DNA of 64,000 bases from Methylibium rhizosphaerae (GCF_006386545.1 NZ_SWAR01000017.1:1-64000); one strand, 5' to 3'. Counted from the first letter of the stretch, positions 45,128-56,837 are shown. Numbers and translations are program-made. Notes: generated from the sequence alone by a model not told the origin.

Positions 45128-46066
45128 ATGCCAAGTCCGCTTGTCAGCATCCACCTCACCTTTGCGCTTTGCGCCCTGTTGCTGGGCCCGTTCGCCTTGT
45201 GGGCACGCAAGGGTTCGCGCGGGCATCGCGCCGCCGGTTATGCCTGGGTGACCCTGATGCTGGGCGCCGCCGTGTCGAGCCTCTTCCTGCGCAGCCACGA
45301 CATGCCCAACATCGCCGGCTACACGCCCATCCACCTCGTCACGCTCATCACCTTCGGTGGCGTGGGCGGCGGGCTCTGGTTCATCGTCGCGCGGGGCGAT
45401 GCGGCGATGCACCGGCGCTTCATGCAAGGCACCTACATCGGCGGCTGCATCGTCGCCGGCCTGTTCGCGCTGGCACCCAGGCGATACCTCGGCAACCTGC
45501 TGTGGAACGAGTGGCTCGGCGGGGCTGCCGGGCTCGCCTCGCCGGCATCGATCCTCGCGCACACGCCAGGGTGGGTGTATGGCCTGCTGGCGGCGCTGCT
45601 GGCCTTGGGCGTGTCGCAGTGTTTTGCCCGCGAAGCGTCGCTGCAGCGAGTGCTGACCCTGCCGCTCGGCATGACCGCGCTGGCGGTCTCCGGATTGGTG
45701 TCGGCCTTCGGCTCCGCCCCGGCCAGCCTCTCCCTGTGGGTCATGGCCGCGGTGCTGGCGGCCGGCGCAGTGTCGGCGACGCCGTTGCCCGAGGGCACCC
45801 GGTACGACGCCGCAGAACGCCGCTTCACCCTGCCTGGCAGCCTGGTACCCCTGCTGCTCATCGCCGGCGTCTTTTCCGTCAAGTACGCGGTGGGCGTGAC
45901 CCTTGCGCTGCAACCCGGGCTCGCGCACCAGCCCGGCTTTGCCGCTGCGGTGAGCGCGCTGTACGGCCTGTTCAGCGGCCTCTTCATCGGACGCGCCGCG
46001 CGCCTGTGGAAGCTGGCCCGCGCCACGGCACCGAGGCAGCAGCCACAATCGGCCGCACCATGCTGA
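45128..46066 (+). CDS. polytopic membrane protein of unknown function (DUF2306-like N-terminal half)
   Basis: A 312-residue protein with about eight hydrophobic helices. The first half (PLVSIHLTFALCALLLGPFA, HRAAGYAWVTLMLGAAVSSL, MHRRFMQGTYIGGCIVAGLF) has the pattern of DUF2306 proteins with conserved His residues in helices, possibly haem-binding. The second half resembles a separate four-helix membrane unit. It overlaps the sensor kinase gene by 7 nt, so the three genes form one operon and this protein may be a membrane sensor or target (inference). Confidence 0.72.
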   Translation: MPSPLVSIHLTFALCALLLGPFALWARKGSRGHRAAGYAWVTLMLGAAVSSLFLRSHDMPNIAGYTPIHLVTLITFGGVGGGLWFIVARGDAAMHRRFMQGTYIGGCIVAGLFALAPRRYLGNLLWNEWLGGAAGLASPASILAHTPGWVYGLLAALLALGVSQCFAREASLQRVLTLPLGMTALAVSGLVSAFGSAPASLSLWVMAAVLAAGAVSATPLPEGTRYDAAERRFTLPGSLVPLLLIAGVFSVKYAVGVTLALQPGLAHQPGFAAAVSALYGLFSGLFIGRAARLWKLARATAPRQQPQSAAPC

Positions 46067-47190
46067 GCTCACCCACGGCCCAGGTAGCCGCCGCCGACTT
46101 GACGCTGCGTGGCTACGCCCGGCGCGGCCTGCAGACCTTGCTGATCTGCATGGTGGTCGCTGCGGTGCTCACTGCCATGGACCACGGCAGGGTGCTCGAG
46201 AACGTCGTCTATTCCGGCAGCATCGGCATGAGCTGCTGGCTGCTGATCGACGTGTGCCGCGCCGTGATCGCCCAGCTGGCGCGCAAGCGCTACCCGCAGA
46301 CTCTGCTGGCCACCTATGGATGGCCGGGCTGGGTTCGCATGTCGCTCATCATCGTCGTCGGCGTTTCGCTGGGATTCGTGCTCGGCATGGGTCTGGCCGA
46401 CTGGCTGCTCGGCAACCCCACGCCCACATTGCGCCTGTCGCGCTGGAGGGGCTACCTCTTCGGCCTCACCATCACGGTGGTCACCACGACGGTCAGCACC
46501 TATTTCTTCAAGACCCGCGAGACGCTGGCCGGGGCACGCGCCGAGGCCGAAGCGGCGCGCCGGGTGGCGGCGGAGCACCAGCTCAAGCTGCTCGAGTCAC
46601 AGCTCGAGCCGCACATGCTGTTCAACACCCTGGCCAACCTGCGAGCACTGATTGCGGTGGACCCGCCCCGGGCGCAGGCCATGCTCGACCGGCTCATTGC
46701 ATTCCTGCGGGCCACGCTGAACGCCAGCCGCGTCGGCATGCACCCTCTCGCTGCCGAGTTCGAGCGGCTGTCCGACTACCTCGCACTCATGCAGGTGCGC
46801 ATGGGCGAGCGCCTGCAGGTCGAACTCGAGCTGCCCGAGGCCCTGGCCAGTCGCCCGGTGCCTGCGCTGGTGCTGCAACCGCTGGTCGAGAACGCCATCA
46901 AGCATGGGCTCGAGCCTCATCGCGGCGGCGGCCGCGTCAGCGTGCGGGCTTCGATGCAAGCCGACGGCAGGCTGAGGCTGGCCGTGCACAACACCGGCGC
47001 CGCACTCCCGGAAGCACCGTTGCCCATCGGCCAGGACGGCGCGGGCTTCGGCACCACGCAAGTTCACGAGCGCCTGGCCACGCTGTACGGCGACGCCGCG
47101 AGCTTCACGCTGGCGCCGGCACCCGAGGGAGGGACGCTGGCCGTCCTGCTGCTGCCCGAACGAACCGCACCGAAAGCCGCCACCGCATGA
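46060..47190 (+). CDS. LytS/YehU-type sensor histidine kinase
   Basis: A 376-residue protein with four N-terminal membrane helices (LQTLLICMVVAAVLTAM; CWLLIDVCRAVI; LIIVVGVSLGFVLGMGL; FGLTITVVTTTVSTYFF). A short coiled coil then leads to the His_kinase region LLESQLEPHMLFNTLANL, whose His is the phosphorylation site. The ATPase domain has PALVLQPLVENAIKHGLEP. The stop overlaps the regulator start (ATGA), showing translational coupling. Confidence 0.92.
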   Translation: MLSSPTAQVAAADLTLRGYARRGLQTLLICMVVAAVLTAMDHGRVLENVVYSGSIGMSCWLLIDVCRAVIAQLARKRYPQTLLATYGWPGWVRMSLIIVVGVSLGFVLGMGLADWLLGNPTPTLRLSRWRGYLFGLTITVVTTTVSTYFFKTRETLAGARAEAEAARRVAAEHQLKLLESQLEPHMLFNTLANLRALIAVDPPRAQAMLDRLIAFLRATLNASRVGMHPLAAEFERLSDYLALMQVRMGERLQVELELPEALASRPVPALVLQPLVENAIKHGLEPHRGGGRVSVRASMQADGRLRLAVHNTGAALPEAPLPIGQDGAGFGTTQVHERLATLYGDAASFTLAPAPEGGTLAVLLLPERTAPKAATA

Positions 47191-48008
47191 GCCAGATCGC
47201 TTCGCCCACCGCACTGATCGCCGAAGACGAAACCCTGCTGGCGCAGGCCTTGCGCACCGAACTCGCGGCCCGGTGGCCGCAGCTGCAGATCGTGGCGATG
47301 GCCGAAGACGGCGAAGCCGCCGTCGACCATGCGTTGAAGCAGCAGCCCGACGTCCTGTTCCTCGACATCCGCATGCCGGGCATGAGCGGGCTCGAGGCGG
47401 CACAGGCGGTGGTCGAGGACTGGCCCGACGGCGTGCCGCTGCCGCTGATCGTGTTCGTGACCGCCTATGACCAGTACGCCTTGCAGGCCTTCGAGCGTGC
47501 GGCGGTCGACTACGTGCTCAAGCCGGTGCAGGGCGAGCGGCTCGCGTTGACCTGCTCCAGGCTGCAGACTCTCTTGCGCCAGCGCGCGGCCGGCGGCGAC
47601 GCTCCGGCCCTCGGCGCTGCGGTCGACCAGCTGCGGGCCCTGCTGGGTGCCGGCGGTCTTGCCGGTCCCCGTTCTGCCACCGCGCCGCTTTCGGTCATCC
47701 AGGCGGGCGTCGGCAACACGCTGCACATGGTGCCGGTGGACGAGGTGCTGTACTTCGAGGCCGCCGACAAGTACGTGCGGGTCATCACGGCCACGCACGA
47801 GCACCTCATCCGCGTCCCTTTGCGCGAACTGCTGCCGCAGTTGCCGCCGGGGCGCTTCTGGCAGATCCACCGAGGCACCGTCGTGCGCAGCGACGCGATC
47901 GACACGGTGACGCGCGACGAAGCGGGCAAGCTGCATCTCACCCTGCGCAGCCGGCCGGAGAGGCTGGTCGTGAGCCGCATGTACGCCCACCTGTTCCGCG
48001 CCATGTAG
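47187..48008 (+). CDS. LytTR-family response regulator
   Basis: A 273-residue protein. The N-terminal receiver domain has phospho-acceptor Asp60 in DVLFLDIRMPGMSGLEA and the signalling Lys in VDYVLKPVQGERLAL. The C-terminal LytTR DNA-binding domain is seen in PVDEVLYFEAADKYVRVIT and FWQIHRGTVVRSDAID. It is the partner of the overlapping LytS-type kinase. LytTR proteins bind direct repeats in promoters; the targets are unknown, but the porin gene next downstream is a candidate. Confidence 0.94.
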   Translation: MSQIASPTALIAEDETLLAQALRTELAARWPQLQIVAMAEDGEAAVDHALKQQPDVLFLDIRMPGMSGLEAAQAVVEDWPDGVPLPLIVFVTAYDQYALQAFERAAVDYVLKPVQGERLALTCSRLQTLLRQRAAGGDAPALGAAVDQLRALLGAGGLAGPRSATAPLSVIQAGVGNTLHMVPVDEVLYFEAADKYVRVITATHEHLIRVPLRELLPQLPPGRFWQIHRGTVVRSDAIDTVTRDEAGKLHLTLRSRPERLVVSRMYAHLFRAM

Positions 48009-48330
48009 TGCGCTGTAGTGACGGCGCCACAGAGTTAATCTTTCATCAAGCTTTTGTACACCTGACGTAGACCGCGGTGATCGGTGCTCCGGGCTGAGGC
48101 CACGCCGAGCCCGCGCCTGCCCTCCTCCATTCCTCCTCTGAAAAGCGGCATCACCTGGAAGGGTCGGACAGCGCTGCACGGGTTCAATACTCCAGCGCGC
48201 CGGCCCTGAATACCAGTATTAACACTCGCTTTATTTCGTTAAACAACGCTTAAAGAATTCGCGCCGGGGGATGGTGCTGCCCCGGCACCATGCCTCCTGC
48301 GTATCGCGATCAAACGTCTAGGAGACAACC
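48009..48330 (+). other. 322-bp intergenic control region before the porin gene
   Basis: No gene is visible. It is more AT-rich than its surroundings near 48200-48260. It contains the near-palindrome AATACCAGTATT (48209-48220), a CGTT-AAAC-AACG small dyad near 48237-48248 and a strong ribosome site (AGGAGA) just before the porin ATG. The porin promoter presumably lies here; no terminator with a clear U-tract was found after the response regulator. Confidence 0.6.
48209..48220. promoter_or_regulatory. AATACCAGTATT element upstream of the porin
   Basis: 5-bp arms AATAC/GTATT around CA. The core TACCAGTAT also occurs upstream of the chitinase (59691-59699). It lies 111 nt before the porin ATG, suitable for an operator. 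Regulator unknown. Confidence 0.45.
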
Positions 48331-49554
48331 ATGACACAGAGAAATGCTCGCACCCTGCCGAAAGCGCTGAAGCTGGCTGGCCTCGCCCTCGCCGCATCCG
48401 CCGTCTGCGCCCCCGCCTTTGCCGTCGATTGGGGCGGCTACTTCCGCACCGGCCCGGGCGGCAGCAAGAAGGACGCGCAGCGCGCCTGCTACGGCCTGCC
48501 CGGCGAAGGCATGAAGTACCGCCTGGGCAACGAGTGCGACTTCTACGGCGAGTTCCTGCTCAGCCAGGGCTTCGAGAAGGACGGCGTCAACTACAAGGCG
48601 CACCTGATGACCAACCTGTACGAGGGCAACACCGACGGTGACACCTCCAAGGTGGGCATCAACCAGATGTACGTCGAAGGCAAGGGCTTCGACATTGCCC
48701 CGGGCGCCAACTTCTGGATCGGCAAGCGTTTCTACGGCCGTGCGGACGTGCACATCGTGGACACCTTCTTCACCAACATGAGCGGCACCGGTGCCGGCAT
48801 GAACGAAGTGGACGTCGGCGTGGGCAAGTTCGCCCTGGCCTACTTCCATACCGACGCCGCCAACGAACGACAGGTCTCCGGCAACCGCATCAACGCCGAG
48901 CTGTACGACATCGCGGTCAACCCCGGCGGCAAGCTGCGCCTGATCGGCACCTACACCGACGGCAACTTCAGCGACGACCCCCGCACCGCAGTGGTGGACG
49001 AGGGCAAGGACGGCTTCGGCTTCACCGTGCAGCACAACCAGGAGATTTCAGCGCTGGGCGGCAGCAACACGCTGTGGGTGCAGCTGGCACAGGGCTCGGC
49101 CGGCCTCAACGGCAACTTCGCCAACCTGAGCGCCCCGTCGGGCAACAAGAGCTGGCGCGTGGTCGACGGGCTCACCTGGCAGCTGGGCGCCTTCGGCGGC
49201 CAGGCCATGGTGATGCTCCAGCAGGACAAGGTCGATGGTGGCGGCGACACCGACTCCATCTCGGTGGGCGGTCGCGCCTCGTATGCCTTCACCAAGCACT
49301 TCAAGCTGGTGGCCGAGGCCGGCTACTCGCAGCGCAAGCCCGATGGCGGGGCCACCCAGAAGCTGACCAAGTTCACCCTGGCGCCCACGCTGTCCACCGG
49401 CCCGGGCTTCTGGAACCGCCCCGAGCTGCGCCTGTACGTCACCACCGCCAAGTGGAATGACGCCGCCGCACCGTTCATGGGCCTGCCGGCCCCTGCCTTC
49501 AACGGCAAGACCAAGGGCACCAGCTACGGTGCCCAGGTCGAGATCTGGTTCTGA
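48331..49554 (+). CDS. maltoporin-like (LamB family) carbohydrate porin
   Basis: A 407-residue outer-membrane protein with a signal peptide (LAGLALAASAVCAPAFA). After the cleavage site, VDWGGYFRTGPGGSKKDAQ matches the LamB start, and FWIGKRFYGRADVHIVDTFF with MSGTGAGMNEVDVG matches the conserved LamB strand and loop. The protein ends in aromatic QVEIWF, the barrel signature. It should form an 18-strand trimeric sugar channel. Substrate unknown; the shared promoter element with the chitinase hints at chitin or malto-oligosaccharides. A single gene with its own terminator. Confidence 0.9.
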   Translation: MTQRNARTLPKALKLAGLALAASAVCAPAFAVDWGGYFRTGPGGSKKDAQRACYGLPGEGMKYRLGNECDFYGEFLLSQGFEKDGVNYKAHLMTNLYEGNTDGDTSKVGINQMYVEGKGFDIAPGANFWIGKRFYGRADVHIVDTFFTNMSGTGAGMNEVDVGVGKFALAYFHTDAANERQVSGNRINAELYDIAVNPGGKLRLIGTYTDGNFSDDPRTAVVDEGKDGFGFTVQHNQEISALGGSNTLWVQLAQGSAGLNGNFANLSAPSGNKSWRVVDGLTWQLGAFGGQAMVMLQQDKVDGGGDTDSISVGGRASYAFTKHFKLVAEAGYSQRKPDGGATQKLTKFTLAPTLSTGPGFWNRPELRLYVTTAKWNDAAAPFMGLPAPAFNGKTKGTSYGAQVEIWF

Positions 49555-49642
49555 TCTCGGCCTGATGCCGGGGAGCCCGCCCAGGGCTCCCCGCCCAAGG
49601 AGCAACTCACTCCAAGAGAGCAACCCTTATCGACAGGGGTTC

Positions 49643-49674
49643 GGGCCGGGGCCATCGCCCCAGGCCCGTTTTTT
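49643..49674 (+). terminator. rho-independent terminator after the porin
   Basis: GGGCCGGGGC pairs with GCCCCAGGCCC around a CATC loop, followed by GTTTTTTC. Located about 90 nt after the porin stop. Confidence 0.85.
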
Positions 49675-49754
49675 CTTGGGGCTGCCTGACAGCGCATGGC
49701 CGAGCGGGAGATGGAGCGCCTGCGCCAGTACCGCTGAACCGCGACGCGCAACGC

Positions 49755-49790
49755 AAAACGCCTGCAGGCGATGACCTGCAGGCGTCTTTC
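49755..49790. terminator. bidirectional hairpin terminator
   Basis: Perfect 11-bp stem ACGCCTGCAGG with a 6-nt loop, followed by CTTTCTTT on the plus strand and by TTTTGC on the minus strand. It lies 30 nt past the 3' end of the minus-strand His/Tyr-rich small protein and probably terminates that gene. Confidence 0.75.
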
Positions 49791-49819
49791 TTTCGAGACC
49801 TCGGAAGACCGACGACCGA

Positions 49820-50212
49820 TCAATCGTCCCAGTCGCCACCGCGATGGTGCCGCCTGTCATGCCTGTGCCAACGGTCGTGGCGCCAGTGGCGGCGATGACG
49901 CGGATGGTCGTCGTAGTAGTAGGCAGGCGGCCCGTAGTAGTACACGGGGCGCGGCTGCACATACACGGGGCGTGGGACATACACCACCGGGGGTGGTGCG
50001 TAGACCACCGGAGGCGGCGCCACGTACACCGGTTGCGGATAGGCCACCACGCGCGGCGCGTTCGAGAACGACGCGCCGACGCCCACGGGGTAGCCGGGCG
50101 CCTGGACGTCCACCGACCAGTACACGTCGCGGCCGGCATGGGCAGCACCGGCCGCCAGCGCGCCCAGCGCCGCCAGCGAGCCGAGCACGAAGGTCTTGAG
50201 GAATCGGATCAT
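49820..50212 (-). CDS. small exported Tyr/Pro/His-rich protein
   Basis: A 130-residue protein. The ATG at 50212 has GAAAGGAG upstream. A signal peptide (TFVLGSLAALGALAAGAAHA) is followed by a short domain (DVYWSVDVQAPGYPVGVGAS). Then comes a repetitive middle of VVYAPPPVVYVPRPVYV type and a basic C-terminus alternating His, Arg, Asp and Trp. Similar small proteins are common in Burkholderiales and unassigned; the His/Asp cluster may bind metal. Much longer openings in the same frame are artefacts antisense to glnS. Confidence 0.78.
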   Translation of the reverse strand: MIRFLKTFVLGSLAALGALAAGAAHAGRDVYWSVDVQAPGYPVGVGASFSNAPRVVAYPQPVYVAPPPVVYAPPPVVYVPRPVYVQPRPVYYYGPPAYYYDDHPRHRRHWRHDRWHRHDRRHHRGGDWDD

Positions 50213-50398
50213 GTTGGCTCCTTTCGAGGCGCGCGAGACGGTCGAGAGGGTAGAGAGGGTCGAGCGCACCTGCGGTTGTCCCTCTTGAACGGGCGTCCCA
50301 GCCATCGGTTCACAAGCGAATGGTGAAAAGACGTAAACGAGAGGGGCCGTCGATAGAATCGTCCGATCGTTTCCACCCTCATTCCCAGGCGCATCTCG

Positions 50399-52465
<2,067 letters not shown>

Positions 52466-53377
52466 CGCAAGGCCGGTGCGAGGGCGCACCGGCCGCGTCG
52501 AAGCAACTTGCCGCGGTGTGCTCCAGCATCGCCGGCACGACCACCTCCCATACTGCCGGCGGCGGCATTTCGTGCCCCACGCCGGGCAGCGGCAAGAGCC
52601 GCGCTCCATGGATCTCGCGAGCCAGCGCTTGGGCATGCCCATAGGGGAACAACGGGTCCTCCGTGCCATGCAGCACCAGTGTCGGCATGCGCAACTCCTG
52701 CAGCCGAGGCCGCACCGGCTCGCCTTCGCCGCCGAGGATCCAGTGGTTGGTCATGCTGGCTTCGATGTTGCGCGTGCGGTCGACCACCCGGCCCACCAGC
52801 TCCCGCATGCGCGCTTCGTCCACGCCTCGTCCGCCGGCAAACGGCCCAAGGCTCGCCACGATATGGGCCACGGCGGCTTCGCGATCGCGCCAGTCGGGCT
52901 TGGGCGCCGCCTCGCCGAACGAAGCCTCCAGCGCGGGCGACATCGGCGGCAGGTCGGACTCTCCAGGCCCGCCAGGGCTGGTGGAGAGCAGCGTCAACGA
53001 AGCCACACGCTCCGGGTGGTCCAGCGCGATGCGCATGGCAATGCCGCCCCCCATCGAGATCCCTGCCACATGCGCACGCGGCACCTCCAGGGCATCGAGA
53101 AGGGCCACCGCATCGGCCACGAGATCGGCCAGCGTGTAGGTGGGCGCACCGGGCGCATCGTGCGTCGAGCGCCCGGTGTCGCGATGGTCGTAGCGGATCA
53201 CCCGGCGACCCCCGGCGGCAAGCCGATCGCAGAATCCGTCTTCCCACCAGTCCATCGACGAGGCGGCACCGCCGATCAGCAGCAGCGCCGGGTCGGCGGG
53301 GCTGCCGAAGACCTGCGCGCACAGCTGGATGCCGTTGACGCGGAAGATCCGCTCCGGCTGCACCGCCAAGCCGGTCT

Positions 53378-54292
53378 TCACTGCTGCGCTCCGCCCTCGA
53401 ACATCTTTTTCACACGCTCCTGGATCTGCGCGGGCGTGAGGTCTTCCTTGTGCGTCGAGATGAACCAGTTGTGGCCGAACGGGTCGGTGATGCAGCCGGA
53501 ACGATCGCCCCAGAACTGGTCGCCCACCGGCATGAGCACCTTGGCGCCTGAGGCCACTGCGGCGTTGAACACCTTGTCGGCATCGGGCACGTAGAGGATG
53601 GCCGTGGTGGCGGAGCCGCCGATGGTCAGCGGGCTCAGCGAGCCGTGCTCGGGCCGTTCCTCGGTCAGCATGAACAGCGCCGGCCCGACCTTGAGCTCGG
53701 AGTGCATCACGAGGCCGTCGGGCGCGTCCATGCGCGTCACCAGCTCGGCGCCGAAGATGCGCTGGTAGTAGGCGATCGCGTCATTGGCGCCCTTCACCAC
53801 GATGTAGGGCGTGGCGCCGGTGGAGGGCGGCACCGGGTTCACCGGGGCGCTGCCGCTCTTGCGGGCGTCGTCGAGTTTCTTCGCTTCGGCCAGCAGGCGC
53901 TCTTCCTGCGCACGCAGCTCGGGCGTGAACTCGGCGCCGAAGTCGTCGGCCTCGAAGATCTGGCGGATCTCGAGCACGGACTCCTCACCGGTCGGGTTCG
54001 GGCACTTCCTGGCCCATTCCACCGCCTCGTTCAGGTCCTTGCATTGCCAGATCCAGTAGCCGGCGACCAGCTCCTTCGTTTCGGCGAACGGGCCGTCCAC
54101 CACCTTGCGGTCCTTGCCGGAGAACACGACCCGTGCGCCCTTGCGGCTCGGCTGCAGGCCTTCACCGGCCAGCATGACGCCCGCCTTGACCAGCTGTTCG
54201 TTGTAGTCGCCCATCTCCTTGAGCAGCTGCTCGGTGGGCATCACGCCCGCTTCGGTGTTCTTGTCTGCCTTGACGATGACCATGAATCGCAT
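53378..54292 (-). CDS. YCII-domain and VOC (glyoxalase-like) fusion protein
   Basis: A 304-residue protein. Residues 1-120 form a YCII-related domain (MRFMVIVKADKNTEAG, VVDGPFAETKELVAGYWIW). A Lys/Glu-rich linker of about 45 residues follows, then a VOC/PhnB-like domain from about residue 165 (TPYIVVKGANDAIAYYQRIF, DPFGHNWFISTHKEDLT). Separately, both domain types occur together near ECF sigma factors; here they are fused. Function unknown. It is coupled to the downstream hydrolase and divergent from the MFS gene; the 247-bp gap between them shows no clear operator. Confidence 0.85.
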   Translation of the reverse strand: MRFMVIVKADKNTEAGVMPTEQLLKEMGDYNEQLVKAGVMLAGEGLQPSRKGARVVFSGKDRKVVDGPFAETKELVAGYWIWQCKDLNEAVEWARKCPNPTGEESVLEIRQIFEADDFGAEFTPELRAQEERLLAEAKKLDDARKSGSAPVNPVPPSTGATPYIVVKGANDAIAYYQRIFGAELVTRMDAPDGLVMHSELKVGPALFMLTEERPEHGSLSPLTIGGSATTAILYVPDADKVFNAAVASGAKVLMPVGDQFWGDRSGCITDPFGHNWFISTHKEDLTPAQIQERVKKMFEGGAQQ

Positions 54293-54539
54293 GACGTCTC
54301 TCCTGTCGGGTGAATTGATGAGTGCGGTGGTGTTGTGTCTTCAGAGCTCCGCAAACCGGCCGCTCTGATCACACGACGGCTCAGGCCGGCGCGGATCGAC
54401 AACACTGCGCGCCTTTTGTGTAACAGCGTGCGATGGCAGGGACTGTCTGCGGGTTTTCCACGAAGGCGGCACCACGCTGTCGAAGCGGCGTCGCGCCGTT
54501 CGTCATCACCACATCATCCCAACCGTGTACACGATCGCC

Positions 54540-56078
54540 ATGAACAGCTCAACACTCCAGCAAAGCGCCCCATCGCGCCCCAAGGCGGGCCGCCGCGAAT
54601 GGATCGGCATGGCGGTCATCGCATTGCCCTGCCTCGTCTATGCGATGGACCTCACCGTGCTCAACCTCGCGCTGCCGGCCATCAGCGCGGAGCTCAAGCC
54701 GAGCAGTTCGCAGTTGCTGTGGATCGTCGACATCTACGGCTTCCTGGTGGCCGGCTTCCTCATCACGATGGGCACGCTGGGCGACCGCATCGGCCGGCGC
54801 AAGCTGCTGCTGATCGGCGCGGCTGCCTTCGCGGCGGCCTCGGCCATCGCCGCCCTGTCGCGCAGCGCCGAGATGCTGATCGCCATGCGCGCGCTGCTGG
54901 GCATCGCGGGCGCCACGCTGGCCCCGTCCACCATGTCCCTCATCCGCAACATGTTCCATGACGAACACGAGCGGCAATTCGCCATCGGCATCTGGATCGC
55001 CAGCTTCTCGCTCGGCGGCGCCATCGGTCCGCTGGTGGGCGGCGTGCTGCTGCAGTTCTTCCCATGGGGATCGGTGTTCCTCGTCGCGGTGCCGGTGATG
55101 GTGCTGCTCCTGCTGGTGGGGCCTGCGCTGCTGCCCGAGTACCGCGACCCGAACGCCGGGCGGATCGACCTGGTGAGCGTGGCGCAATCGCTCGTGGCCG
55201 TGCTGCTGGCGATCTACGGCCTCAAGCAGGTTGCCGAACACGGCTTCAACTGGGGCCGCGCCGCCATGGCGCTGGCCGGCCTGGCGGTGGGCGCTGCCTT
55301 CGTGCGGCGGCAGGGCCGGCTCGAATACCCGCTGCTGGATCTGAAGCTGTTCGGCCAGCCGGCCTTCTGCGCAGCCATCGCGGCCTATGCGCTGTCGTGC
55401 CTGGCGATGTTCGGCATCTACATCTTCATCACGCAGTACCTGCAACTGGTGCTCGGCCTGTCGCCTCTGCACGCCGGCTTCGCCACCCTGCCCTGGGCGA
55501 TTTCCTTCGTGGTGGGCTCGCTGGTCGCGCCGCAACTGGCACGGCGCTGGTCGCGGCTGGCCATCGTGGTGTGGGGCCTGGTGGCGGCAGCCGCCGGCAT
55601 GGGCCTGCTGGCGCTGGTGGGGAACGGCGGCTCCGGCCTTGCGCTGCTGGTGGCCGGCACGGTGATCATGAGCCTGGGCATGGCGCCGGTGTTCACCATC
55701 GGCAACGAGATGATCATCACCGCCGCGCCGCCCGAGCGGGCAGGCGCCGCCTCCGCCGTATCCGAGACCAGCTCCGAGTTCAGCGGTGCGCTGGGCATTG
55801 CCCTGTTCGGCAGTGCCGGCACGGCGCTGTACCGGGGCACGCTGGCCACCACCATGCCGGCAGGCGTGCCGCCCGGTGCGAGCGAGGCCGCCCTGGCCAC
55901 GCTCGGCGGTGCGGTGTCGGCCTCGGAGTCGATGACCGGGCCGGTGGGCGATGCACTGCTCGGCGCTTCGCGCATGGCCTTCGTCGATGCGCTGCAGCTC
56001 ACCGCCGTGATGGGCGCGCTGACCATGATCGCGGCCTGCGTGGTCTCCGGCCGCATCCTGCGCAAGGCCGCAGGCTGA
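54540..56078 (+). CDS. MFS multidrug exporter, DHA2 (14-helix) family
   Basis: A 512-residue transporter. The ATG at 54540 is used. The DHA2 motif C region (LAPSTMSLIRNMFHDEHER) and the first-helix Asp motif (YAMDLTVLNLALPAIS) fit QacA/SmvA-like drug:proton antiporters, as does GTLGDRIGRRKLLLIGA (motif A). It probably exports cationic antimicrobials. No adjacent regulator gene is visible. It ends 3 nt before the convergent phosphoesterase gene. Confidence 0.92.
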   Translation: MNSSTLQQSAPSRPKAGRREWIGMAVIALPCLVYAMDLTVLNLALPAISAELKPSSSQLLWIVDIYGFLVAGFLITMGTLGDRIGRRKLLLIGAAAFAAASAIAALSRSAEMLIAMRALLGIAGATLAPSTMSLIRNMFHDEHERQFAIGIWIASFSLGGAIGPLVGGVLLQFFPWGSVFLVAVPVMVLLLLVGPALLPEYRDPNAGRIDLVSVAQSLVAVLLAIYGLKQVAEHGFNWGRAAMALAGLAVGAAFVRRQGRLEYPLLDLKLFGQPAFCAAIAAYALSCLAMFGIYIFITQYLQLVLGLSPLHAGFATLPWAISFVVGSLVAPQLARRWSRLAIVVWGLVAAAAGMGLLALVGNGGSGLALLVAGTVIMSLGMAPVFTIGNEMIITAAPPERAGAASAVSETSSEFSGALGIALFGSAGTALYRGTLATTMPAGVPPGASEAALATLGGAVSASESMTGPVGDALLGASRMAFVDALQLTAVMGALTMIAACVVSGRILRKAAG

Positions 56079-56081
56079 GGC

Positions 56082-56837
56082 TCAGGCCGCGGCAGGCGGC
56101 AGCTCCAGCAGCTTGAAGGCCGGCACCCCCTCGAGGAAGCTGCGGGCGAGCAGCGGCCGCGCGACGTTGTAGACCGGCGTGCCGTTCACGGTGCGCCCCT
56201 CCGGCGTGCCGCGGTGCGCATGGCCGTGGAAGACGGCGTTGACCGGATAGCGCAGCAGCGGGTCTTCGAGCCGGCTCGACCCCAGGAACGGAAAGATCTC
56301 CGGCGGCTCACCCTGCACGGTTTCGGCAATCGGCGAGTAGTGCAGCAGGGCCAGGCGCTGCGGCGTGCGCAGCTTGGCCAGGGCCGACTCGAACTTCAGC
56401 GCTTCCTGGATCGCCTCGTTGACGAACTGCTTGATGGCCGCCTCGCCCCAGGCACCGAGCGAGCCGCGGCCGAAGCCGCCGCAGAAGCCTTTCGCGCCGG
56501 CAATGCCCACGCCCAGGACTTCGCAAGCTTCGCCGTCGAGGACCTGCACGCCGGCGTCGATGAGCACCTGGCGGACCGCATCGGGCTGCCCCGATTCGTA
56601 GTCGTGGTTGCCCAGCACTGCCACGATGGGCCGCTTGGAGGCTGCGCTCAGTTCGTCGGCCAGCACCTTGGCCTCATCGGGCAGCCCGTAGTCGGTGAGG
56701 TCGCCGCACAGCAGCAGCGCATCGGCCGCTTCGGCCGCCTGGCCGAACAGCTCGCGCAGGCTTCCAGCGGAGGCCTTGGTGCAATGCAGGTCGCCCACGG
56801 CGGCGAAACGGATCGGTCTGGAGGTCGCCTCGGCCAT
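56082..56837 (-). CDS. calcineurin-like metallophosphoesterase
   Basis: A 251-residue protein. All five metal-binding blocks are present: AAVGDLHC, LLCGDLTDYG, VLGNHDYES, LLHYSPI and FHGHAHRG. The active site binds two metals. Substrate unknown. The small size and absence of a signal peptide suggest a cytoplasmic nucleotide or phosphoprotein phosphatase. Divergent from the nucleotidyltransferase-like gene, with 90 bp between. Confidence 0.92.
   Translation of the reverse strand: MAEATSRPIRFAAVGDLHCTKASAGSLRELFGQAAEAADALLLCGDLTDYGLPDEAKVLADELSAASKRPIVAVLGNHDYESGQPDAVRQVLIDAGVQVLDGEACEVLGVGIAGAKGFCGGFGRGSLGAWGEAAIKQFVNEAIQEALKFESALAKLRTPQRLALLHYSPIAETVQGEPPEIFPFLGSSRLEDPLLRYPVNAVFHGHAHRGTPEGRTVNGTPVYNVARPLLARSFLEGVPAFKLLELPPAAA

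Noticed and set aside
49570-49592. Perfect 9-bp hairpin GGGGAGCCC/GGGCTCCCC just after the porin
   Set aside because: No U-tract follows. The real terminator is the hairpin at 49643-49674. It may be an mRNA 3' structure.
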